Source: Actinomadura atramentaria DSM 43919
GTDB taxonomy: Bacteria; Actinomycetota; Actinomycetes; Streptosporangiales; Streptosporangiaceae
Length of the DNA: 64,000 nucleotides
NCBI RefSeq assembly: GCF_000381885.1
Contig: NZ_KB907208.1
Coordinates: 62,001-126,000 of the forward strand
Reading direction: 5' to 3'
The first letter of the stretch is position 1. Each line of letters opens with the position of its first letter. A program made the translations under genes and the position numbers. Positions 33,387-39,929 of this stretch are shown one piece after another. A model generated the notes under the pieces. The model made no database searches, was not told the DNA's origin, and saw nothing but the letters and a program-made list of their open reading frames with translations.

Positions 33387-34460
33387 ATGCCCCTGCTGAC
33401 ACGGATGCTGACCGCGCCGCTGTCCATCGACGTCCGGCGCGGCGCCGTCGCGGCCCTCGGCGAGCTGCTCGCCGACCGGCGCATCGCCACCGAGGGACGC
33501 GTCGCCATCGCGGTCGGCCCCGGCCAGGGCGAGAAGATCGCCGAGCACGCCCGCGAGTCGCTGGCCGCCTGCGAGGTCTTCCAGGTGGAGGGCGGCACCG
33601 TGGACGCCGCCGTCGCGCTCGGCTCGCGGCTGCGCGCCGGTTCGTACGAGGCCGTCGTCGGGATCGGCGGCGGCCGCACGATCGACGCCACCAAGTACGC
33701 GGCGACGCTGTCGGGCATCCCGATGGTGTCGGTCGCGACGAACCTGTCGCACGACGGGATCTGCTCGCCCGTCGCGTCCCTGACGCACGAGAAGGGCAAG
33801 GGGTCCTTCGGCGTCGTCATGCCGCTGGCGATGGTGGTGGACCTCGACTACGTCCACGCCGCGCCGCCCCGGCTCGTCCGGGCCGGGATCGGCGACGTCG
33901 TCAGCAACTTCTCCGCCGTCGAGGACTGGCTGCTCGCCGCCGAGCACTGCGGCGAGAAGGTCGACCGGATGGCGCTGACCGTCGCCCGGACCGCCGCCGA
34001 GGCGTTGCTGCACCAGCCGGGGACGATCGACTCCGACCGGTTCCTCACCGTCCTGGCCGAGGGGCTGGTCCTGTCGGGACTCGCGATGTCGTTCGCGGGC
34101 GACTCGCGGCCCGCGTCCGGCGGCGACCACGAGATTCTCCACGCGATCGACCAGCTCTACCCGAACACCGCGAACCACGGGGAGCTCGCGGGCATCGGCG
34201 CGGCGTTCTGCTTCCACCTGCGCGCGACGCGGCTCGGGGACGGCGCGGAGCGGCTCGCGGAGATCGTCGCGTGCCTCGACCGGCACGGGCTGCCCAAGCT
34301 GCCCGAGGACGTCGGGCTGACCGTCGAGGAGTTCACGACGGCCGTCCGATACGCCCCGCGCACCCGCCCCGGCCGCTATACGATCTTGGAGCATCTCGAC
34401 CTCGACGAGGCTGCGACCCGCAAGGCGGTGGAAGAGTATGTCCAGGCCCACGGAGGCTGA
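33387..34460 (+). CDS. sn-Glycerol-1-phosphate dehydrogenase-like (AraM/EgsA family)
   Basis: A 357-residue iron-containing-alcohol-dehydrogenase-fold protein that best fits the glycerol-1-phosphate dehydrogenase branch, which reduces dihydroxyacetone phosphate to sn-glycerol 1-phosphate. Diagnostic motifs are the NAD(P) loop GIGGGRTIDATKYAA (near 92), VATNLSHDGICSPVASL (near 118-134; EgsA/AraM have the same SHDGxxSPxAS), metal ligand Asp in AGIGDVVSN (near 168), and two His ligands in GGDHEILHAID (near 243) and NHGELAGIG (near 263). In archaea this enzyme builds lipid glycerol; in Bacillus, AraM makes ether-lipid precursors. Here it sits between a cytidylyltransferase and a CDP-alcohol phosphotransferase and overlaps the latter by 23 bp. 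A role in a CDP-activated polyol is likely; the exact substrate is unproven. Confidence 0.82.
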   Translation: MPLLTRMLTAPLSIDVRRGAVAALGELLADRRIATEGRVAIAVGPGQGEKIAEHARESLAACEVFQVEGGTVDAAVALGSRLRAGSYEAVVGIGGGRTIDATKYAATLSGIPMVSVATNLSHDGICSPVASLTHEKGKGSFGVVMPLAMVVDLDYVHAAPPRLVRAGIGDVVSNFSAVEDWLLAAEHCGEKVDRMALTVARTAAEALLHQPGTIDSDRFLTVLAEGLVLSGLAMSFAGDSRPASGGDHEILHAIDQLYPNTANHGELAGIGAAFCFHLRATRLGDGAERLAEIVACLDRHGLPKLPEDVGLTVEEFTTAVRYAPRTRPGRYTILEHLDLDEAATRKAVEEYVQAHGG

Positions 34461-35307
34461 GCTGCCGGAGCGCGAGACGCCGGACGACGGCGGCGAGCCG
34501 CGTCCGCCCCGCCGGGCCGCGCGGGTCGCCGACATCCGGCGGCACGGGCAGCCGCCCGGCCTGAAGGACCGCCGCAACGAGGAGCACTGGGCGGGCCGCA
34601 TCTACATGCGGTCGCTGTCGCCGTACTTCGCCTGGGCGGCGCTGCGCCTGGGGTTCTCCCCGAACCAGCTCACGTACCTGATGATGGTCTGCGGCGTCCT
34701 CGCGGGCGCCGTCGTGTCGCTGCCCGCCTCCGGCACCGGCGCGCTGTGGACGGCGCTCGGCGGCGCCGTGCTGATCCAGCTCTACCTGCTGCTCGACTGC
34801 ATCGACGGCGAGGTCGCCCGGTACCTGCGGCAGACGTCCGTCGGCGGCGTCTTCCTCGACCGGATCGGGCACTACCTGTCGGAGGTCGCACTGCTCACCG
34901 GCCTCGGCTTCGCCGCGCAGGGCGGCTGGGACACCGGCGGCTACGTCGAGCTGGGGCTGCTCGCCGCGCTCGGCGCGGCGCTGATCAAGGCGGAGACCGA
35001 CAACGTCGTGGTGGCGCGGGCCAAGTCGGGACTGCCCGCCGACCCGTCCGGCGGCGACCGGGCGCTGCGGCCCCGGTCCACGCGCATCGCGCTGGCCCGG
35101 CAGGCCGCCTCGATGCTGAAGTTCCACCGGATCATCGGCGCGGTCGAGCTGTCGCTGCTGATCGTCGCGGCGGCCCTCCTGGACGTCGTCCTCGGGACCG
35201 ACACCCCCGCCGCGACGCGCGTGCTGACCGTGGCGGTCGCCGTGGTGGCGGTGCTGCAGACGCTGCTGCACCTGATCAGCATCCTCGCCTCCCGCAGATT
35301 GAAGTGA
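34438..35307 (+). CDS. CDP-alcohol phosphatidyltransferase family protein with His in the last motif position
   Basis: A 289-residue membrane enzyme. After about 50 basic, Pro-rich residues, a typical core begins RSLSPYFAWAALRLGFSPNQLTYLMM and has five to six helices. The catalytic motif is Asp120-x2-Asp123-Gly124-x2-Ala127-Arg128-x8-Gly137-x3-Asp141-x3-His145. In the family the last position is normally Asp and acts as the general base; here it is His (LDRIGHYLSE). His could replace the base, or the enzyme may have another acceptor. The start is ATG 34438, overlapping the dehydrogenase by 23 bp, and the next gene begins 10 bp after its stop. The segment RALRPRSTRIALARQ in the C-terminal half is a basic loop. 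Confidence 0.82.
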   Translation: MSRPTEAELPERETPDDGGEPRPPRRAARVADIRRHGQPPGLKDRRNEEHWAGRIYMRSLSPYFAWAALRLGFSPNQLTYLMMVCGVLAGAVVSLPASGTGALWTALGGAVLIQLYLLLDCIDGEVARYLRQTSVGGVFLDRIGHYLSEVALLTGLGFAAQGGWDTGGYVELGLLAALGAALIKAETDNVVVARAKSGLPADPSGGDRALRPRSTRIALARQAASMLKFHRIIGAVELSLLIVAAALLDVVLGTDTPAATRVLTVAVAVVAVLQTLLHLISILASRRLK

Positions 35308-35317
35308 AAGGCGCGCA

Positions 35318-36244
35318 GTGACCCCGCAGGACCAGATGGAGAACGCCCCCGCGCGCGACGGCGGACTGCTCAGCGTCGTCGTGCTGACGATGGGCAACCG
35401 CCCGGTCGAGCTGGCGCGCGCGGTGCGCAGCGCCCTTGAGCAGGAGCACGTCGAGGTCGAGGTCGTGCTCGTCGGGCAGGGCGTCTCCGGCGACTGGCGG
35501 CCCGGCGACGACCCGGTGTTCGACGACAAGCGGGTGGTGCTCGTCCGGCTGCCCAAGAACGTCGGCATCCCCGCGGGGCGCAACCGGGGCGTCGAGGCGT
35601 CCTCGGGGGACCTGATCCTGTTCCTCGACGACGACGGCTGGTACCGCTCGCCGCGCCTCGGCGCGCACCTGCGGGACCGGTTCGCCGCGGACCCGTCGCT
35701 CGGCGTCGTGTCGTTCCGCGTCCGCGACCCCGAGGGCGGGCGCGGCGAGCGGCGGCACGTCCCCCGGCTCCGCGCGGGCGACCCGGAGCGGTCCTCGGCG
35801 GTGACGACGTTCCTCGGCGGCGCGTGCGCGATGCGGCGCAGCGCCTTCGACGCGGGCGGCGGCCTCCCGGAGGACTTCTTCTACGCCCACGAGGAGACCG
35901 ACCTCGCCTGGCAGGTCCTGAACGCGGGCTACCACATCGTGTACGACGCGGCGGCGGTGATGTACCACCCGGCCGTCCTGCCGACGCGGCACGAGATGTT
36001 CTACCGCTACAACGCGCGGAACCGCGTGTGGCTGGCCCGGCGGAACCTGCCGTGGCCGCTGGCGCTGACGTACCTCTCGGTGTGGGTCGCGATGACGGTC
36101 CTGCGCGAGCGGAAGCCGAGCGCGCTCAAGCCGTGGTTCGCCGGGTTCGCCGAGGGCTGGCGCAAGCCCGCCGGGCCGCGCCGCCCCATCTCCTGGAAGA
36201 CGGCCTGGCGCATGACGCGCACCGGCCGCCCGCCGATCATCTAG
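35318..36244 (+). CDS. GT2 glycosyltransferase
   Basis: A 308-residue glycosyltransferase of the GT-A fold. The core starts LLSVVVLTMGNRPVELARAV (near residue 17) and contains KNVGIPAGRNRGVEASSGD. The metal-binding LFLDDDGWYRS, FLGGACAMRRSAFDAGGG and the base-bearing YAHEETDLAWQVLNAGY are followed by YRYNARNRVWLARRNLPWPL, which forms a membrane-associated end. The type adds sugars such as rhamnose or galactose to lipid-linked glycans. GTG 35318 lies 10 bp after the CDP-alcohol phosphotransferase stop with AAAGG upstream, so it is the last gene of the 30511-36244 operon. ATG 35336 is an alternative start. Confidence 0.85.
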   Translation: MTPQDQMENAPARDGGLLSVVVLTMGNRPVELARAVRSALEQEHVEVEVVLVGQGVSGDWRPGDDPVFDDKRVVLVRLPKNVGIPAGRNRGVEASSGDLILFLDDDGWYRSPRLGAHLRDRFAADPSLGVVSFRVRDPEGGRGERRHVPRLRAGDPERSSAVTTFLGGACAMRRSAFDAGGGLPEDFFYAHEETDLAWQVLNAGYHIVYDAAAVMYHPAVLPTRHEMFYRYNARNRVWLARRNLPWPLALTYLSVWVAMTVLRERKPSALKPWFAGFAEGWRKPAGPRRPISWKTAWRMTRTGRPPII

Positions 36245-36258
36245 CGCCGCGGCCCGTC

Positions 36259-38670
36259 TCAGGCGGTCAGTTCGGTGAGCCAGCGGTCGTCGGCCGTCAG
36301 GACGTGCAGGTACTGCGTGGCGCGGGAGACGGCGACGTAGAGGACCCGCAGGCCGCGCGGGGACTGCTCCGCGACCGTCTCGGGGGCCGCGATCACCGCC
36401 GCGTCGAACTCCAGGCCCTTGGCCTCCAGGACGTCCAGGACCTGCACGCGTTCGGGGAAGCCCTCGGCGAGGCGGGCGCGGGCCGCCTCGGTCCAGGCGT
36501 CGCCGTCCGGCAGCGGGACGATCACGCCGATCGTGCCCTCGACCCGGTCGAGCAGCGCCTCGGCCGACGCGCGGACCGCCGCCGCCAGCCCGTCGGCCGG
36601 AACCCGGCGGATCTCCGGCGCGATGCCCGACGTGCGGACCGCGCGGGCGGGCCGCGCCTCCGGCAGCGCGAGCGCCAGCACGCGCGCCGACACCGCCGCG
36701 ATCTCCGTGGAGTTGCGGTAGTTCGTGGTCAGCTCGTACTCGTGCCGGGTGCGGCGGGCCGGTTCGCGGCGCGCGCCCCGGCGGCGGTTCTTCGACCCGG
36801 TGCCGCCGCCCAGGGCGGCGTCCATCGCCCGGCGGGCCGCCGCCAGGTCCTCCCAGGCGCTCTGCGCCGGGTCCTCGACCACGGTCCAGCTCGCCTGCCT
36901 GCCCCGGCGGCCCAGCATCCGCCACTGCATCGGGGAGAGGTCCTGCGCCTCGTCCACGACGACGTGCGCGTACTCGGGGCGCTCCTCGACCACGCCGTCG
37001 TCCACCCGGCGGGCGCGTTCGAGCCGTTCGATCGACGTCGTCAGCTCGCGCATCTCGGGTTCGGCGTCGTCGTCGGCGACCTGCTGGCCGGTGAGGATGT
37101 TCACGCCGTCGACCACGAACGGATCGTCGTCGTCGGCGGGGCGGCGGGCCGGGCGGGGGAGCGGGCCGAGCAGGGCGTCCAGCTCGTCCAGCAGGGCGAC
37201 GTCCTGGTAGCTGGCCCGGCCCGGCAGCGCCGCCCACGACTCCGCGAGCGCCGGGACGTCCGCGCGCGGGACCTCCCGGCCCGCCGCGCGCCGCAGCCGG
37301 CCGGGATCGGCGAGAGCGGCGAGCACGTCGAGCGGGCGGCGGATCGGCCACCACGCCTGGAGGAAGTCGGTGAACGCGCGCTGCCCCCGGACGCGGGCGT
37401 CGAAGTCGGCGCGGCTCCCGGCGGCGGGCGCGGCGCGGCCGCCGGACGGCCCGTCGATCTCGCCCAGGCCCTCGGCGGCCAGCAGCGCGCCCCACACGGC
37501 GGAGCCGTCGTCGGCGGCGTCCCGCGCGGCGGCCTCCCGGCCGCCCGCAGCGCCGAACACCGCCCACAGGGCGTCGAGCAGCGCGGCGGCGACGCGGCCG
37601 CGCGCGCCGTTCACCGCGCCCCGGTTGCGGCGGTGCAGGTCGGCGCGGAGCCGGTCGAGGCCGGGGCGGTCCAGCCGGACGACGATGCCCCGGTAGACGA
37701 CGCGCAGCTCGTCCGGCGCGTCCGGCGGCTGGTCAGCGACGGCGCGGCGCAGCACCGCCGTCATCTCCTCCGCGCCCTTGATCCGCGCGACGGCGGGCGC
37801 GTCGTGGACGGACGCGGTCACGCCCGGCACGAGGTCGCCGAGGGACCGCAGCGTCGCCGAACCCTCGCCGAGCGACGGCAGCACCCGCTCGATGTAGGCG
37901 GTGAAGCGGCGGTTCGGGCCGACGACGAGCACGCCCCGCGACCCGAACTTGCGGCGGTGGCGGAACAGCAGGTACGCGACGCGGTGCAGCGCGACGGCCG
38001 TCTTGCCCGTGCCGGGAGCGCCGCGCACCAGGACGGTGCCGTCGGCGGGGGCGCGGATGACCTCGTCCTGCTCGCGCTGGATCGTCGCGACGATGTCGCG
38101 CATCGCGCCCTCGCGCGTGCGGGCGAGGGACGCCAGGAACGCGCCGTCCCCGACGACCGTCAGTCCCTCGGCGGCGTCGGGGTCGAGAAGGTCGTCCTCG
38201 ATGTCCACGACCGCGTGGCCGCGCGAGTGCAGCACGCGGCGGCGGATCACGCCGCGCGGGTCCTCGGGCGTCGCCCGGTAGAAGTCCTCGGCGGCGGGAG
38301 CGCGCCAGTCGATGACCAGCGAGTCGTGCTCGCCCGTCCGGACGCCGATGCGGCCGATGTAGCGGACCTCGCGGCCGTTCTCGATCCGCGCGGCGGCCTC
38401 GGACGGCTCGTCCCGGTCGCGCGGGACGAGGTCGAGGCGGCCGAAGACCAGGCCGTCGTCCGCGACGTCGAGGGCCTGGGCGCGCAGCGCCGCCTGGTGG
38501 ACCATCGCGTCGCGGTCCACCAGCGAGCCCTTGGTCCCGGCGAGCGACTGCCGGTACCCCTCGCGCAGCAGGGCCTGGGCCTCGGCGCGCATCTCGTCGA
38601 GCCGCGCGTAGGCCCGGTCGACGTACCGCTGCTCGGCGGCGATCTCCTGGTCCTTGACCGGGGACGGCAT
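36259..38670 (-). CDS. helD: HelD-type RNA-polymerase recycling ATPase (UvrD/PcrA-like)
   Basis: An 803-residue SF1-type motor protein. The N-terminal coiled-coil part (1-70; AEQRYVDRAYARLDEMRAEA) is followed by a segment with RTGEHDSLVIDWRAP. The Walker A VRGAPGTGKTAVALHR lies near 215-223, and a long insertion with many Ala/Arg residues separates it from Walker B HVVVDEAQDLSPMQ. EYELTTNYRNSTEI and the C-terminal YVAVSRATQYLHVL complete the helicase motifs. The N-terminal coil and lack of nuclease mark the HelD branch, which pulls stalled RNA polymerase off DNA. Actinobacterial members (HelR) can also protect against rifampicin. It stands alone with weak ribosome signals. It interrupts the envelope-glycan genes and has no evident link with them. 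Confidence 0.85.
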   Translation of the reverse strand: MPSPVKDQEIAAEQRYVDRAYARLDEMRAEAQALLREGYRQSLAGTKGSLVDRDAMVHQAALRAQALDVADDGLVFGRLDLVPRDRDEPSEAAARIENGREVRYIGRIGVRTGEHDSLVIDWRAPAAEDFYRATPEDPRGVIRRRVLHSRGHAVVDIEDDLLDPDAAEGLTVVGDGAFLASLARTREGAMRDIVATIQREQDEVIRAPADGTVLVRGAPGTGKTAVALHRVAYLLFRHRRKFGSRGVLVVGPNRRFTAYIERVLPSLGEGSATLRSLGDLVPGVTASVHDAPAVARIKGAEEMTAVLRRAVADQPPDAPDELRVVYRGIVVRLDRPGLDRLRADLHRRNRGAVNGARGRVAAALLDALWAVFGAAGGREAAARDAADDGSAVWGALLAAEGLGEIDGPSGGRAAPAAGSRADFDARVRGQRAFTDFLQAWWPIRRPLDVLAALADPGRLRRAAGREVPRADVPALAESWAALPGRASYQDVALLDELDALLGPLPRPARRPADDDDPFVVDGVNILTGQQVADDDAEPEMRELTTSIERLERARRVDDGVVEERPEYAHVVVDEAQDLSPMQWRMLGRRGRQASWTVVEDPAQSAWEDLAAARRAMDAALGGGTGSKNRRRGARREPARRTRHEYELTTNYRNSTEIAAVSARVLALALPEARPARAVRTSGIAPEIRRVPADGLAAAVRASAEALLDRVEGTIGVIVPLPDGDAWTEAARARLAEGFPERVQVLDVLEAKGLEFDAAVIAAPETVAEQSPRGLRVLYVAVSRATQYLHVLTADDRWLTELTA

Positions 38671-38731
38671 GGCGGGCTGCTCCTTGAAGACGGGAAGGGG
38701 ACAGCTTATTGCGTCGCCCCCGCGCCGTCCG

Positions 38732-39220
38732 TCAGGAGGCGGCCGCGGCCTCCGCCTCGACGGCCGCCTTGATCCGGGCGAGCGTCGTGCGCATCCCGGC
38801 GCGGTTGCGCTCGGCGCGGTCGGGCGCGGCGACGCCGGTGAAGACGCGGCCGAGCAGGGAGACCAGGCCCGCGCCGCGGTGGTCGCGCCGCAGGTCCTCC
38901 CAGTACTCGGCGAGGCGGACCGAGCCGCCGCCGATGTCCTCCACGCGGTAACCCCACAGGGCCACGGGCAGCCCGAAGCTCGTCACGCGGAACGCGTAGT
39001 TGCGGCCCGGTTCGGCGACCGTCACGCGGCAGTCGGTGAACCAGACCCGCGCGCCGATGCGGTTGAAGCCGGTGAACTTCCGGCCGCCGCCGCGCACCAG
39101 GACGGCGAACAGCTCGGGACTCCACTCGCGCATGCGGCGCGGATCGGCGACCGCCGCGTACACCGCCTCGGGCGGGGCCGCCACGACGACGCTCTCCTCG
39201 GCCACCCACTCGCGTTCCAT
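38732..39220 (-). CDS. SRPBCC (START-like) family protein
   Basis: A 162-residue helix-grip protein. The typical opening EESVVVAAPPEAVYAAVADPRRMREWSPE, the middle TGFNRIGARVWFTDCRVTVAEPGRNY and the C-terminal helix with AERNRAGMRTTLARIKAAVE fit the polyketide_cyc2/SRPBCC family, whose members bind hydrophobic ligands or act as cyclases. The strong ribosome site GGAGGAGG about 6 bases before ATG 39220 sets the start; a longer frame from 39310 is not supported. It lies 61 bp upstream of the helicase gene on the same strand and 19 bp downstream of the HD-domain gene, so the three could be one transcript. The ligand is unknown. Confidence 0.75.
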   Translation of the reverse strand: MEREWVAEESVVVAAPPEAVYAAVADPRRMREWSPELFAVLVRGGGRKFTGFNRIGARVWFTDCRVTVAEPGRNYAFRVTSFGLPVALWGYRVEDIGGGSVRLAEYWEDLRRDHRGAGLVSLLGRVFTGVAAPDRAERNRAGMRTTLARIKAAVEAEAAAAS

Positions 39221-39239
39221 GACGGTCCTCCTCCGGGGG

Positions 39240-39821
39240 TCAGCGCAGGTGAGCGTACTGCCGCGCCCACTCGGCGTACCAGTCCGCGTACCAGGAGCCC
39301 GGCGGGGCAAGCGGCAGGACGTAGGTGACGGTCTCGGCGTAGTAGCGGCGCTGGAAATCGGGCGGCATCTGCTCCAGCCGCTGGACGTTGCTGATCCGGT
39401 CCGCGAGCTTCACCTGCACGGCGCGCGGCGGCGCGTCCCGCAGGCGGCGCAGGTACGCGGCCTTCGCGGCGCGCTTGGCCTGCCGGCCCGGCCCGGTCGC
39501 CGGGGGCTTGGTGACCCAGTCGACGAGCTCGGCGACGTCCGCGCCGAAGCGGGCCTCGACGTCGGAGACGGTCGCGGACGTGTCCTCCACCACGTCGTGC
39601 AGCAGCGTCGCGGCGAGCACGCCGTGGTCGGTGACGCCCGCGCCGACGGCCTGCGCCTCCAGCGCCTCCAGCAGGTGCTCGACGTACGGGGCACCGGTGG
39701 GGCGGGTCTGGTCGCCGTGCCAGGCGAGCGCGGCGGCGGCCGCGTCGTCGAGGGCGGCGGGATCGACGGGGAGTGCGGCGCGGGCGTCGTCCCACGTCCG
39801 CCACGAGGTGAAGATCCGCAT
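39240..39821 (-). CDS. Stand-alone RelA/SpoT-type HD hydrolase (small alarmone hydrolase-like)
   Basis: A 193-residue HD protein matching only the hydrolase half of RelA/SpoT. The pattern ALAWHGDQTRPTGAPYVEHL contains Arg40 and metal ligand His35/His49, LLHDVVEDT has His75-Asp76 and the Glu79-Asp80 pair needed for ppGpp 3'-pyrophosphate hydrolysis, and KLADRISNVQRL carries Asp141 and Asn145. No synthetase, TGS or ACT domain is present, so it resembles MESH1-type small alarmone hydrolases, which can also cleave NADPH. All expected Mn-site residues are present. It is followed by the SRPBCC gene after 19 bp and is divergent from the beta-propeller gene. Activity on ppGpp or NADPH is inferred, not seen. 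Confidence 0.82.
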   Translation of the reverse strand: MRIFTSWRTWDDARAALPVDPAALDDAAAAALAWHGDQTRPTGAPYVEHLLEALEAQAVGAGVTDHGVLAATLLHDVVEDTSATVSDVEARFGADVAELVDWVTKPPATGPGRQAKRAAKAAYLRRLRDAPPRAVQVKLADRISNVQRLEQMPPDFQRRYYAETVTYVLPLAPPGSWYADWYAEWARQYAHLR

Positions 39822-39929
39822 GCGCGGCTCCCTGTTGGATCGGGGCGTGTCGCGCTCGGCGCGCGCACAGGGCAGGCTGGAGGCTCGGAGATTTCTCGCC
39901 GCAAACGGTACGGGAGGGAGGCGGCGGTC

